A stretch of 64,000 bases of DNA, from NCBI GenBank assembly GCA_021413965.1, contig JAIOPI010000030.1:62001-126000 (forward strand). Direction: 5' to 3'. Under the pieces are notes generated by a model that saw nothing but the letters and a program-made list of their open reading frames with translations, was not told where the DNA came from and did not search any database. The first letter of the stretch is position 1. Every line of letters starts with the position of its first letter. Positions 1-8,589 of the stretch are shown piece after piece. This DNA comes from Lentisphaerota bacterium. Lineage in GTDB: Bacteria; Verrucomicrobiota; Kiritimatiellia; UBA8416; JAIOPI01. The position numbers and the translations under genes were made by a program.

Positions 1-23
1 TTCCCGTGCCGCGGCGACGCCTG

Positions 24-1175
24 CTACAGAATGGGGCGGACGTAGCGGGTCTTGGCCAGGCGCCAGAAGACGACCAGGAAGGCGGTCAGCGGGATGGCCA
101 GGATCATGCCGGCCAGGCCGTCGAGTGCGGTGCCCCAGAAGAAGATGGCCACGATGATGGCCAGTGGCGGGAGCCCCGTGCGGCTGCCCATAATGCGGGG
201 GGTCAGGACGTAGGCCTCGATCAGCTGCACCGCCATGATGACGCCAAGCACCATCAGTACCAGATGCGTTCCGCCCCCCGGTTGAAGCATCGCCAGCGGA
301 AGCGTCACCACGAGGGTGAGCATGCTGCCGAGGAAGGGCACGATGTTCAGGAAGCCGAACACGAGCCCCAGCGTCAGGCCGTAGCTCAATCCGACGAGGG
401 CGAAGCCCAGCCCCAGCATCACGCCCTGGGCGACCGCGATGAGCAGCTGGCCGCGGAAGAAGCTGACCAGGATGGTCACGAATTCCTGCGCCAGGAACAG
501 GACATCGCGGCGCGTATCGGGCTTGAGGAACGGCAGGGCCGCTTCGAGCCGTCCCGCCGGCAGGGGCTCGCCCATCAGCAGGAGCGCGAGGTACACCGGC
601 AGCACCAGCCAGCTCAAGGTGGCGGCGACCAGGCGCCCCACGCTTTGCCCCGCGCTCCAGGCCGTGCCTCCGAGCGTGTCGAGGACGCTGGCGACCCAGT
701 CGCCATGCTGACGCAGGGCGTTCGCCAGGCGCGTGCCGAGGGCATGCTCCTGCCAGAACGAGAGGATGGCTGGCCAGCGCTGATCGATGGCGCGCTGCAG
801 CGCCTGCCAGGCGGCCGGCAGTTGGGTGACCAGATCGACGAGCTGCGCAAACACGCGGCTGCCGAAGAACCAGAGAAACAGCGCAAGGGGCACGAGCAGT
901 GTCGCGTAGATGATGGCGACGGCGGCGATGGGTGTGAGGCGCATGCGGCGGAGGCGTGCGTAATAGGGTTTCAGAATCAAGGCCAGGATGCCGGCCACGG
1001 CGAGGGGCAGGAAGACGCCGGAGAAGAAGCGGCAGAAGCGCACGACGAGCGCCATCAGCAAGCCCGTGAAGAACAGCGTGGCGGCCACGCTCAGGACGGT
1101 GAGTCCCACGGCCACCGCCCGCCGCTGGGCGGGGGCGAGGAGGGGCTGCGGAGATGTCGATGTGTCTGGTGCCAT
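24..1175 (-). CDS. AI-2E family transporter (permease)
   Basis: This is a 383-aa polytopic inner-membrane protein of the AI-2E transporter family (PF01594). Family members export small molecules or ions, and the name does not prove autoinducer-2 transport. About seven to eight hydrophobic segments are visible. The first two surround residues 20-70, then comes a long soluble stretch (about 100-200), and a Gly/Pro-rich membrane core follows with LGFLNIVPFLGS-type and PLAIIVAIFFWG-type motifs, which are typical of the family C-terminal half. The frame is open 23 codons further upstream, but the ATG used here begins MAPDTSTS and leads directly into the first membrane segment. It is transcribed away from aguB, with a 52-bp gap between the start codons. 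The substrate is unknown. Confidence 0.85.
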   Translation of the reverse strand: MAPDTSTSPQPLLAPAQRRAVAVGLTVLSVAATLFFTGLLMALVVRFCRFFSGVFLPLAVAGILALILKPYYARLRRMRLTPIAAVAIIYATLLVPLALFLWFFGSRVFAQLVDLVTQLPAAWQALQRAIDQRWPAILSFWQEHALGTRLANALRQHGDWVASVLDTLGGTAWSAGQSVGRLVAATLSWLVLPVYLALLLMGEPLPAGRLEAALPFLKPDTRRDVLFLAQEFVTILVSFFRGQLLIAVAQGVMLGLGFALVGLSYGLTLGLVFGFLNIVPFLGSMLTLVVTLPLAMLQPGGGTHLVLMVLGVIMAVQLIEAYVLTPRIMGSRTGLPPLAIIVAIFFWGTALDGLAGMILAIPLTAFLVVFWRLAKTRYVRPIL

Positions 1176-1191
1176 ACGCCCCTGCCGACGC

Positions 1192-1218
1192 TTGCGATCA
1201 ACGGCATCATGCGATACT
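1192..1218 (+). promoter_or_regulatory. candidate sigma-70 promoter for aguB
   Basis: TTGCGA (1192-1197) and GATACT (1213-1218) are separated by 15 bp. The start codon is only 10 bp past the -10 box, so the transcript would be almost leaderless. The spacer is short and this call is tentative. Confidence 0.3.
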
Positions 1219-1227
1219 CTGCCGGCC

Positions 1228-2151
1228 ATGGCACAGGCAAGCACATTCCGACTCGGGCTCGTGCAGATGGCGTGCGGCGACGATCCCGCGGCGAATATGG
1301 CGCGCGCACTGGACCTGATGGCCGAAGCGGTGCGCGGGGGCGCGCAGCTGATCTGTTTGCCGGAACTGTTTCGCTCGCGCTATTTCTGCCAGCGCGAGGA
1401 TGCGGCGCTGTTCGATCTGGCGGAGGCGATCCCCGGGCCGTCGACGGACGCCGTCGGGGCCTTCTGCCGGGCGCATCGCGTGACCGCGGTGGCGTCACTG
1501 TTCGAGCGCCGCGCGCCAGGCCTGTACCACAACACGGCGGTCTTCATGGGGCCGGATGGCGCCTTGATGGGGCGCTATCGGAAGATGCACATCCCGGACG
1601 ATCCGCAGTACTACGAGAAATTCTACTTCACGCCCGGCGATCTCGGGTTCAAGGCGTTCGATACCGAGGTGGGGCGGGTGGGCACGCTCGTGTGCTGGGA
1701 TCAATGGTATCCTGAAGCTGCGCGCCTGACGGCGCTGCAGGGCGCGCTCCTGCTGATGTACCCCACGGCCATTGGCTGGCTGCCGCAGGACAAGGCCGAG
1801 TACGGCGCCAGGCAGCGCCAGGCGTGGCACACGATCCAGCGCTCGCATGCGATTGCCAACGGCGTATACGTGGCGGCGGCCAACCGCATCGGCTGGGAGC
1901 CGTCGGGCACGGGTGCCGCCGGCCAGGGCATTGAATTCTGGGGCTCATCGTTCATCTGCAGTCCCGAGGGCGATTTCCTGGCCGAGGCGCCGGCGGATCG
2001 CGAGGCCGTGCTGCTGGCGGATATCGACCTGACGCGCGTGGAGCGTTTTCGCCGGGGCTGGCCATTCCTGCGCGACCGGCGCACGGACGCCTACAGCGGC
2101 ATCACGCAGCGCTATGGGGACACGGGAAAGGCGTCCGCGGGCCATGGGTGA
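1228..2151 (+). CDS. aguB: N-carbamoylputrescine amidase (nitrilase superfamily)
   Basis: This 307-aa carbon-nitrogen hydrolase would hydrolyse N-carbamoylputrescine to putrescine, CO2 and ammonia in the cytoplasm. The nitrilase triad is visible: E46 in CLPELF, K119 in YRKMHIP and C156 in LVCWDQWYPEAAR. The DQWYPE context and the HIPDDPQYYEKFYF stretch are typical of AguB. The length fits the family (about 290-300). The next gene is agmatine deiminase, the preceding pathway step, which makes the assignment firm. The ATG at 1228 starts MAQASTFRLGLVQ, the first beta strand of the fold. Frames further upstream would run into the divergent transporter. No arginine decarboxylase is in the window. 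Confidence 0.93.
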   Translation: MAQASTFRLGLVQMACGDDPAANMARALDLMAEAVRGGAQLICLPELFRSRYFCQREDAALFDLAEAIPGPSTDAVGAFCRAHRVTAVASLFERRAPGLYHNTAVFMGPDGALMGRYRKMHIPDDPQYYEKFYFTPGDLGFKAFDTEVGRVGTLVCWDQWYPEAARLTALQGALLLMYPTAIGWLPQDKAEYGARQRQAWHTIQRSHAIANGVYVAAANRIGWEPSGTGAAGQGIEFWGSSFICSPEGDFLAEAPADREAVLLADIDLTRVERFRRGWPFLRDRRTDAYSGITQRYGDTGKASAGHG

Positions 2152-2167
2152 CGCGCGCCATGGCGGA

Positions 2168-2273
2168 ACCCACCCCGCCCTTTGGGCACCTCTCCGGTGG
2201 AGGCGATCCCGGAGCGGGTTGCCACATTCATCTGATCCCCTCGCGGGAGGGACGCCCGCGGGGCGGGGTGGGT
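2168..2273. repeat. intergenic fold-back element A
   Basis: Perfect 13-bp inverted arms (ACCCACCCCGCCC at 2168-2180, its complement at 2261-2273) enclose about 80 bp containing further GC-rich inverted stretches and a GGGACGCC core. It lies in the 141-bp aguB-aguA gap. Its architecture resembles the elements at about 40538 and 42749. There is no U-tract, so it is not an ordinary terminator. Confidence 0.6.
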
Positions 2274-2292
2274 ATTGCCCGCTGAAGATTCT

Positions 2293-3357
2293 ATGAGCGC
2301 CACGATCTCCGACCGTTATCGTTTTCCCGCCGAGTGGGAGCCACACGAGGCCACGTGGATCGGTTGGCCGCACCAGACCTCGGACTGGCCGGGTCGCATG
2401 GGGCCGATCCCCTGGGTCTTTGCGGAATTCGTGCGTGCCCTCAGCCCCGGCGAGCGCGTGCGTATCCTCGTGCAATCGTCCGCCGCCCGTGCGCGGGCTA
2501 CCGACATCCTGAAGCGCGCCGGTGTGGATGGCGCGCTGCTCGACTGGTTTGACATTCCAACCAACCGCAACTGGACGCGCGATGCGGGGCCGATTTTTGT
2601 GCGGTCCGGCCGCGGGCGGCGCGGGCAGGTCGTCGTGGCCGATTTCGGATTCACGGCCTGGGCGAAGTACGGCAACTGGCGCAAGGACGATGCCGTGGCG
2701 GGCATGGCGGCCCGCCGGTTGCGCCTGCCGCGCATCGTGCCGGAACACCAGGGACGGCGTGTGGTGCTGGAGGGAGGGGCCATCGACCTGAATGGCCGGG
2801 GGGCCTTGCTGACCACGGAAGAGTGCCTGCTGGATCCCAAGGTGCAGGTTCGCAATCCGGGCTTCGACCGGGGGGATTATGAGGCCGTGTTCCAGCGCTA
2901 CCTCGGGGTGACCCATACGATCTGGCTGGGACGCGGCGTGGCGGGTGACGACACGCACGGGCATGTCGACGACTTGTGCCGCTTCGTGAATCCGACGACC
3001 GTCTTGCTGGCGCAGGAGGCCAATGCGAAAGACGCGAACTATCGGCCGCTTCAGGAGAACCGCGAGCGGTTGCAGGGCGTTCGGCTCGAACGCGGCGCAC
3101 GCGTGCACATGATTCCCTTGCCGATGCCTGAACCGGTGGTGTTCGAGGGCCAGCGCCTGCCGGCGAGCTACGCCAACTTCTACATCGGGAATGCGGCCGT
3201 GCTGGTGCCCACCTTCAATTGCCCGCAGGACCGCCAGGCGCTGGGCATTGTGGCCGAGTGCTTCCCGAGCCGCCGTGTCATCGGCATCCACGCCCGCGAC
3301 CTGATCTGGGGCCTGGGCGCCATCCACTGCCTGACGCAGCAACAGCCGGCCCCGTGA
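2293..3357 (+). CDS. aguA: agmatine deiminase (peptidyl-arginine deiminase family)
   Basis: This 354-aa enzyme would convert agmatine to N-carbamoylputrescine and ammonia. It belongs to the guanidino-group-modifying PAD_porph family (PF04371). Family motifs seen are PAEWEPHEATWIGWPH at the N-terminus, NRNWTRDAGPIF, the GDDTHGHVDDLCRF metal/substrate loop, and the C-terminal IHCLTQQ carrying the catalytic cysteine (C346). The catalytic His lies in the DTHGHVDD segment. ATG 2293 is preferred over the upstream in-frame start because it begins at the conserved N-terminal region. With aguB it forms a two-step route to putrescine, although here the hydrolase gene comes first. The two genes are separated by a 141-bp gap filled with a fold-back repeat. 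Confidence 0.94.
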   Translation: MSATISDRYRFPAEWEPHEATWIGWPHQTSDWPGRMGPIPWVFAEFVRALSPGERVRILVQSSAARARATDILKRAGVDGALLDWFDIPTNRNWTRDAGPIFVRSGRGRRGQVVVADFGFTAWAKYGNWRKDDAVAGMAARRLRLPRIVPEHQGRRVVLEGGAIDLNGRGALLTTEECLLDPKVQVRNPGFDRGDYEAVFQRYLGVTHTIWLGRGVAGDDTHGHVDDLCRFVNPTTVLLAQEANAKDANYRPLQENRERLQGVRLERGARVHMIPLPMPEPVVFEGQRLPASYANFYIGNAAVLVPTFNCPQDRQALGIVAECFPSRRVIGIHARDLIWGLGAIHCLTQQQPAP

Positions 3358-3436
3358 CGGGGCGGCGAGCCGGCTGAACCGTCATTGCATGTTGGCAGTG
3401 CTTGTGGTTGAGTGGACGCCTTGATTGCGGAGCACC

Positions 3437-4642
3437 ATGAAGATTGACGCCACCATTCGCCTGCGCGCCGGCCCGGATGCGCTGATTCGCCAGGGACACC
3501 CCTGGATTTTTGCGGGGGCCATCTCGGAATGGAAGGGCGCCAAGCGTTGCGGGGCCGTCACCGACGTGCTGGCCTCGACCGGCGAGTGGATCGGTCGCGG
3601 GATCATGAATCCCGACACCGAGCTCGCGGTGCGGGTGCTGACGCGCCATCCGGACGAGGCGGTCGACGAGACGCTGATCCTGACGCGCGTGGACCAGGCG
3701 CTGGCCTTGCGTGCGCGGTTGTTCGCGGCGCAGCCCGCCGGCGGCGAAACGGATGCCTATCGCCTCATCTTTTCGGAATCGGATCTGTTGTCGGGTCTCG
3801 TGGCGGATCGCTACGCGGACGTGCTGTCGATGCAGGTGCGCGCCAAGATCTGGGAGCCGTATCTGCCCGCGATCCTGGCGCACCTCAAGCGCGCAACGGG
3901 GCTCAAGCGCGTGCACCTGTCACTGAATCCGGACCATGCGGCGCGCGAGGGGCTGGATCCGGCGGTGCTGACCCCGATGTGCGACACGATCGAGGGGCCG
4001 GTGCGCATCCGGGAGAGCGGCTTTCTGTATGACGTTGACGTGGGGGGCGGGCACAAGACCGGTTTCTATGTCGACCAGCGCGAGAACCGCCGCCGCGTGG
4101 GCGCCCACGCCGCCGGCCGGACGGTGCTGAGCGCCTACTGCTACACGGGGGCCTTTGAGCTGCATGCCGCCCGCGCCGGGGCCAAGGATGTGCTGGGCCT
4201 CGATTGCGCGGCCCCGGCGCTCGAGCAGGCGGCCCGGCACCATGAACTCAACCGGTCGCCCATTCCCGTGCGCTACGAGCGCGGCGACGTGCCCCAGGTG
4301 TTGCGGCGCTACCGCGATGCCGCGCGCACGTTCGACATGATCATCCTCGACCCGCCGCGCTTTGTCGTGAGCCGCGCGCAGAAGGACAAGGGATTGCGCG
4401 CGTACAAGGACATCAACCTGATGGCCATCAAGCTGCTGGCTCCGGGCGGCGTGCTGGCGACGTTCTCCTGCTCGGGGCTGGTGTCGAGCAGCGACTTTCG
4501 GACCTCCGTGGAGTGGGCAACGCGCGACTCCGGCCGCACGGTGACGATCCTGGAGATCCTTGGCCAGCCGCCTGACCATCCCATTCTGACCAGTTTCCCC
4601 GAGAGCGAGTATCTCAAAGGCCTGATCTGCTACGTGCGGTAG
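3437..4642 (+). CDS. class I SAM-dependent rRNA methyltransferase, RlmI-like
   Basis: A 401-aa protein of the RlmI/YccW family, whose E. coli member makes m5C at position 1962 of 23S rRNA. The N-terminal 75 residues form a PUA-like RNA-binding domain (starting RLRAGPDALIRQGHPWIF, a family hallmark). Residues of about 190-400 form the Rossmann methyltransferase: YCYTGAFELHAARAGA is SAM motif I, and LDPPRFV is the DPP motif. A C-terminal CSGLVSS segment carries a cysteine. The start is the ATG after GGAG (3429-3432), and a TTG upstream was rejected. The gene stands alone between aguA and the pilus ATPase. The exact target base is not proven by sequence. Confidence 0.88.
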   Translation: MKIDATIRLRAGPDALIRQGHPWIFAGAISEWKGAKRCGAVTDVLASTGEWIGRGIMNPDTELAVRVLTRHPDEAVDETLILTRVDQALALRARLFAAQPAGGETDAYRLIFSESDLLSGLVADRYADVLSMQVRAKIWEPYLPAILAHLKRATGLKRVHLSLNPDHAAREGLDPAVLTPMCDTIEGPVRIRESGFLYDVDVGGGHKTGFYVDQRENRRRVGAHAAGRTVLSAYCYTGAFELHAARAGAKDVLGLDCAAPALEQAARHHELNRSPIPVRYERGDVPQVLRRYRDAARTFDMIILDPPRFVVSRAQKDKGLRAYKDINLMAIKLLAPGGVLATFSCSGLVSSSDFRTSVEWATRDSGRTVTILEILGQPPDHPILTSFPESEYLKGLICYVR

Positions 4643-4664
4643 CCGCCGTCCGCACCGGCCCAGC

Positions 4665-4694
4665 TTGACGCTATGCGACCGGCGGGGCTAGTGT
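4665..4694 (+). promoter_or_regulatory. candidate sigma-70 promoter for the pilus ATPase gene
   Basis: TTGACG (4665-4670) and TAGTGT (4689-4694) are 18 bp apart, 28 bp before the ATG. A purine-rich ribosome site (AGGAACGGG) lies between. Confidence 0.45.
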
Positions 4695-4721
4695 GGCGCT
4701 AAATCTAGGAACGGGAAACTG

Positions 4722-5816
4722 ATGTTTTCATTTCAACAGTTGCTTCGGTATGCGGTGGAGGCCAAGGCCTCCGACATCCACCTGGTGGCCAATCGTCCGC
4801 CGTGCTTCCGGCAGCAGGGGGAGCTGGTCGAACTCGACAACAAGGACCTGGTGCTCTCAACCGAGCGCCTGGGCGAGATTGTCGAGGCCATGGTTCCGGC
4901 GCACCTGCGCGACACGTATGCCACCGAATGCGAAGTGGATTTTTCGTTTGAGGAGCCCGGCGTGGGGCGCTTCCGGGTGAACGTGTTCCGCGAGAAAGGG
5001 CTGCCGTCGATGGCCCTGCGCCTGGTGAAGCAGAACGTGCCGGGGTTCGATGAGCTTGGCCTGCCCAAGGTGCTCGGCGACCTGGCGCTGAGCCGGAGCG
5101 GGATCGTGCTGGCGAGCGGCGCCAGCGGCTCGGGCAAGTCCACCACGCTGGCCGCGATGATCGAATGGATCAACGACCAGGACAGCCGCCGGATCATCAC
5201 GATCGAGGACCCGATCGAATTCCTCTTCACCAACCGGCGGTCCATCATCCTGCAGCGGGAAATCAACGTCGACACGCGCTCTTTCCAGGCGGCCCTGCGC
5301 AACACGCTGCGCCAGGATCCGGATGTCGTCATGATCGGGGAAATGCGCGATGCGGAGAGTTTCGCGGCGGCCCTGAGCATGGCGGAGACCGGCCACCTGG
5401 TGCTCAGCACGCTGCACGCGGACCCCGCGCCGCAGGCCATCACGCGCATTCTGAACTTCTTTCCCACGGACGAGCGCGACGTCATCCGCATGGGGCTCGC
5501 CCGCAACTTGCGCGCCGTGATCGGCCAGCGCCTGCTGCCGGGCGTGGACGGGCGACTGGTGCCAGCCGTGGAACTCATGATCAATACGCCGCTGGTCAGC
5601 AAGCTGCTGGCCACCAATGTGCTTGAGAAGCTGTCGGCAGCCATCAGCAGCGATCCCGAAAGCGGCATGTGCTCTTTTGATGACTCCATTCAGGTGTTGA
5701 TCGAATCCGACCGCCTCAGCGTCGAGGCCGGACTGGCCGGGGCGACGAACCCCGAGTCCCTGCGCATGCGGTTGAGCGGCATCAACCTGACCGAAGGCCA
5801 CCGCATCATGGACTGA
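4722..5816 (+). CDS. PilT/PilU-type twitching motility retraction ATPase
   Basis: This 364-aa hexameric ATPase of the secretion-NTPase superfamily depolymerises type IV pili at the inner-membrane base. The N-terminal PAS-like domain begins with the KASDIHL motif. The Walker A box GASGSGKST sits at about residues 131-139, the Asp box is ITIEDPIEFL, Walker B is VVMIGEMRDAESF, and the His box is HLVLSTLHAD. The spelling MRDAESFAAALSMAETGHL and the absence of the PilT AIRNLIRE-type motif in the C-terminal part make it look closer to PilU than to canonical PilT. No other pilus gene is in the window. The -35 and -10 boxes and a good ribosome site precede it. Confidence 0.88.
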   Translation: MFSFQQLLRYAVEAKASDIHLVANRPPCFRQQGELVELDNKDLVLSTERLGEIVEAMVPAHLRDTYATECEVDFSFEEPGVGRFRVNVFREKGLPSMALRLVKQNVPGFDELGLPKVLGDLALSRSGIVLASGASGSGKSTTLAAMIEWINDQDSRRIITIEDPIEFLFTNRRSIILQREINVDTRSFQAALRNTLRQDPDVVMIGEMRDAESFAAALSMAETGHLVLSTLHADPAPQAITRILNFFPTDERDVIRMGLARNLRAVIGQRLLPGVDGRLVPAVELMINTPLVSKLLATNVLEKLSAAISSDPESGMCSFDDSIQVLIESDRLSVEAGLAGATNPESLRMRLSGINLTEGHRIMD

Positions 5817-5840
5817 TGCCGGTGTGGCGCGGCGCGGATG

Positions 5841-6521
5841 TTACGGCGCGGGCGGTGGCGGGGCCTGGTTGAAGAACACTTCCCGGTGCAGGTGCGTGAA
5901 GGGGACGCCCCGCGCCGTGAGCACGGCTCCGACGGCGTCAACCATGGCATTCAATCCGCACATGTAGTAGTGCGTGCCTGGCGGCTGTGGCGGGAGACGG
6001 TCGAGCAGATCCGTGACGTGGCCATGGTGATGGGGCGGCGCGTTTTCGCGGGATATCGCCAGCGTCAAGGGGCAGCGCTCGGCGATGTAAGGCAACTCCA
6101 CGACATCGGCGAGAACGCGCGCGCCGTAGAGCAAGGCAAGCGGGCGGCAGTCCGGATCGCTGCGGAGGGCGCTGAGAAAGGGCGCCACGCCGGTCCCGGT
6201 GGCGATGAAGACGCGCGCGGCGACGTCCGGGCCGCTCTGGGCGGGGCGGAACCAGCCGAACGGGGGGCTGACATCGACGGTGTCACCCGGTTGCCGAGTG
6301 GCGAGCCACGCGCTCACGGCGCCGCCGGACATGCGGCGGATGTAGAAGCGCAGACCATCCTCTCCGGTGCCTGAGGCCATGCTGTACGGACGCGAATCCA
6401 GCGCGGGATTGGCGAGCGCCACGCAATCGCCGGGCTGGAAGCTGACGCTGGCGCGCTCGAGGGTGAGCGCGAAGAGATCCTGCGTGATCAAGCGGTTGGA
6501 GATGACGCGTAGACTTCCCAT
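5841..6521 (-). CDS. ferredoxin/flavodoxin-NADP reductase-like flavoprotein (paralog 1)
   Basis: This 226-aa FNR-fold protein should use FAD and NAD(P)H. The FAD-binding signature is SRPYSMASG, the NAD(P)-binding Gly-rich motif is IATGTGVAPFLSAL, and the C-terminal YYMCGLNAMVD motif is the conserved CG(x)xxM segment. It resembles E. coli Fpr in length and lacks a ferredoxin domain. A second paralog lies at 19242-19943 with the same layout. It is the last gene of a minus-strand group after the DgoK gene, with a 23-bp gap, so transcription together is likely. The start at 6521 was chosen because the upstream extension is low-complexity Arg/Pro coding. The electron acceptor is unknown. Confidence 0.85.
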   Translation of the reverse strand: MGSLRVISNRLITQDLFALTLERASVSFQPGDCVALANPALDSRPYSMASGTGEDGLRFYIRRMSGGAVSAWLATRQPGDTVDVSPPFGWFRPAQSGPDVAARVFIATGTGVAPFLSALRSDPDCRPLALLYGARVLADVVELPYIAERCPLTLAISRENAPPHHHGHVTDLLDRLPPQPPGTHYYMCGLNAMVDAVGAVLTARGVPFTHLHREVFFNQAPPPPAP

Positions 6522-6544
6522 GTCAATGCCAGGTCGCCGCCGCT

Positions 6545-7537
6545 TCAATCGGCGGCGTGCTCCAGGAAGGCGGCCTGGCCCAGGCCGGCGAGGGTGGGGA
6601 TGATGGTCGGCGGGATGATATGCAGGTGCGCGCCCAGGCCGGCCTCCTGCAACGCGAGCGCATAGGCCGTGGCGAGGGCGGCATCGGCGCACAGCAGGAT
6701 GGGGCGGTTCGGCGATTCCCGCATGAGCCGGCCGCTGAGTTCGCTGCCAACGAGCAGCCCGCTCAAGTAGCCGGCCAGTTCCTCCGGTGTCGCGGTGCCC
6801 TGTACGCCGCGGGCGCGGATTTCAAACAGGCCCTCGGCGAGACCGGCATGCGGCGCCGCGCGGAGGCCGAGGCGGAAGCCGTCCTCATGCAGCCGTGCGG
6901 GCGTGCTTCCCGGCGGCGTACGCACCGTGTGACGCAGCACGCTCTGTGTTGACAGGAGCGCGTACAACTCGCCGGTCATGTAGGTTTGGAAATCGACCAG
7001 TTGTCCGCCCTGCACGGCGGCGTGCTTGCAGTGCGTGCCCGGCAGCAGGGCCAGAAAGTCGGCGGGAAGGTCGGTGGCGCCGAGCTGCCGGCAAAGTCCC
7101 ACGAGTTGGGTTTCCTCGCCGCGCATGACATCGCGGGCGTGGCTGACGCCGGAGAGAAAGTGGAGCGGATGGGACGGGCCGCCCGGGATGTCCAACACAT
7201 GCCTGACGGAGGCGAAGGCGCGGCCATCGAGGGCGAACGGCAGGGGGCGATAGGGGGCTTCACGCCAGCCGTAAGCGGAGGCGGCCATGCCGGAGATGAC
7301 GATGGGCATGCCGGCAGATGCGGTGCCGGCCTGCTCGCGAACGGCGGCGAGGGCGTCCCGCAGGCAGGCGGCGAAGGCGGCGTCGCGGGCACCGTGGGCA
7401 TCGCCGGCGGACGCCGCCAGGACGGCCGCGCCTTGCGCGGAGGCGAACGACGCGACGCAGCGCCGGCCTTGATCGGCCAGCACGCGCAAGCGAAAGTGCG
7501 TGCTGCCCCAGTCGGCGCTGCCGAAGAGCGTGGTCAA
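6545..7537 (-). CDS. dgoK: 2-dehydro-3-deoxygalactonokinase
   Basis: This 330-aa kinase matches the DgoK family (PF05035), which phosphorylates 2-keto-3-deoxy-galactonate in the De Ley-Doudoroff galactose route. The phosphate-binding motif DWGSTHFRLRV is at the N-terminus. The LLPGTHCKHAAV motif and the STQSVLRHTV segment in the middle match the family. The C-terminus holds the CADAALATAYALAL helix. No dgoA aldolase or galactonate dehydratase gene is beside it; it is flanked by a phytanoyl-CoA-type dioxygenase and a flavin reductase. The family assignment is firm, while the in vivo substrate is inferred. Confidence 0.87.
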   Translation of the reverse strand: MTTLFGSADWGSTHFRLRVLADQGRRCVASFASAQGAAVLAASAGDAHGARDAAFAACLRDALAAVREQAGTASAGMPIVISGMAASAYGWREAPYRPLPFALDGRAFASVRHVLDIPGGPSHPLHFLSGVSHARDVMRGEETQLVGLCRQLGATDLPADFLALLPGTHCKHAAVQGGQLVDFQTYMTGELYALLSTQSVLRHTVRTPPGSTPARLHEDGFRLGLRAAPHAGLAEGLFEIRARGVQGTATPEELAGYLSGLLVGSELSGRLMRESPNRPILLCADAALATAYALALQEAGLGAHLHIIPPTIIPTLAGLGQAAFLEHAAD

Positions 7538-7577
7538 GGCGGTCGTCTCCCTGGCGCGGGTGTGCGCGGCACGCGGT

Positions 7578-8369
7578 TCACATGCTCATCCTCAACATGG
7601 GGCGCTCGAAGCTCACGGGCATGGGCTGGCCGTCGCGGCGCGTGCCCGGGGTCATGTAGTGCGTGATGAAGGCCCGGCGCTGGCGGTCGGTTGTGTTGGG
7701 CTGGGTGTAGTGCAGCGTCTGGCAGTGGTGGATCATGGCGCCCCCGGCCGGCAGGTCGACCACGACCGCCTTGGATTTGTCGACGAACTGCTCGATGTCA
7801 TACAGCGCGGCGGCACGCTCGGCCTTGCCGTGCCGCACCGGCTGCAGGTGTGATCCCGGGATAACCTGCATGGCGCCGTTCTCCGCCGTGACGTCGTCCA
7901 GGGTCATCCAGCAGCTGATCAGGTTGGCGGGGGTGCAGTGCCAGTAGCCGTTGTCCTGGTGCCAGTACACGGCGCCGCCGTGGTGCGCGGGCTTGTAGAG
8001 AGCCTGATCGTGGAAGAGTTGAATGTTGGGCCCGATGAGGTCGGAGACGATGTCGAGCAGGCGCTCATGGTGGAGGATCTTGCGAAAGTGGATGTTGCGC
8101 TCGCACATCTGCATGATCTGCAGCATTTGCACCGGGGCCTTGCGCTTCTTGTCGAGGTCGTTGGTGTCGTCGATGGCGAGATTGCGGTAGCGGCCGGACT
8201 CCTGGGCACGCTTGAATTCGGCGTCGTATTCCTGGCGCAGGAGCGCCAGCGTGTCGTCGTCGAGGATGCGGCCGAGGCTCAGGTAGCCCTGGGCCATAAA
8301 GGAATCAATCTGCTCTTGTGACAGAGCCCGATGAAGATGAGCGATGGCGATGCCTTCCGTATCCGACAT
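7578..8369 (-). CDS. phytanoyl-CoA dioxygenase (PhyH) family protein
   Basis: A 263-aa Fe(II)/2-oxoglutarate-dependent oxygenase-like protein (PF05721). The iron-binding triad is visible: HQD in VYWHQDNGYW and the distal His in IHHCQTLHYTQPN, followed by an Arg-rich RQRRAF segment that would bind 2-oxoglutarate. The ATG at 8369 follows GGAGG by 11 bases, and the open frame extends 13 codons further without a ribosome site. It is first in a minus-strand group with the DgoK kinase (40 bp) and the flavin reductase. The substrate is unknown; PhyH homologs hydroxylate many small molecules, and lineage-expanded copies are common in the PVC bacteria. Confidence 0.85.
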   Translation of the reverse strand: MSDTEGIAIAHLHRALSQEQIDSFMAQGYLSLGRILDDDTLALLRQEYDAEFKRAQESGRYRNLAIDDTNDLDKKRKAPVQMLQIMQMCERNIHFRKILHHERLLDIVSDLIGPNIQLFHDQALYKPAHHGGAVYWHQDNGYWHCTPANLISCWMTLDDVTAENGAMQVIPGSHLQPVRHGKAERAAALYDIEQFVDKSKAVVVDLPAGGAMIHHCQTLHYTQPNTTDRQRRAFITHYMTPGTRRDGQPMPVSFERPMLRMSM

Positions 8370-8534
8370 GACAGGTTGTCCTCCCCCGGCAGGATGTTGC
8401 GCGAACACTCCGCCTGTTTAGTCGGGCACAAGGGGCAGGTCAAGCGAGGAGCGCGTTTCCGTTCCGGTCCGATGGAGACGGGCATACGCGGATGGCGCGT
8501 CTGGAGACGGGCGGGACAAGATCGGGATAAACAG

Positions 8535-8567
8535 ACAGGGCGGCCCCCTTTCGGAGGACCGCCCTGT
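8535..8567 (-). terminator. hairpin downstream of glnB
   Basis: A perfect 9-bp stem (ACAGGGCGG / CCGCCCTGT, 8535-8543 and 8559-8567) lies 23 bp past the glnB stop. On the minus strand it is followed by a T-rich stretch (CTGTTTAT). It is a probable terminator for amtB-glnB. Confidence 0.7.
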
Positions 8568-8589
8568 CCTGGCTTGATGTTGGTCGTGC

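Noticed and set aside
6..1715. 569-codon plus-strand frame overlapping the AI-2E permease
   Set aside because: It is the antisense shadow of the transporter and carries no recognisable protein; it also overlaps the start of aguB in the wrong frame.
2168..2273. Riboswitch or known structured RNA
   Set aside because: The arms and spacing match no class I know, and the same architecture recurs in unrelated gaps, which favours a repeat element.
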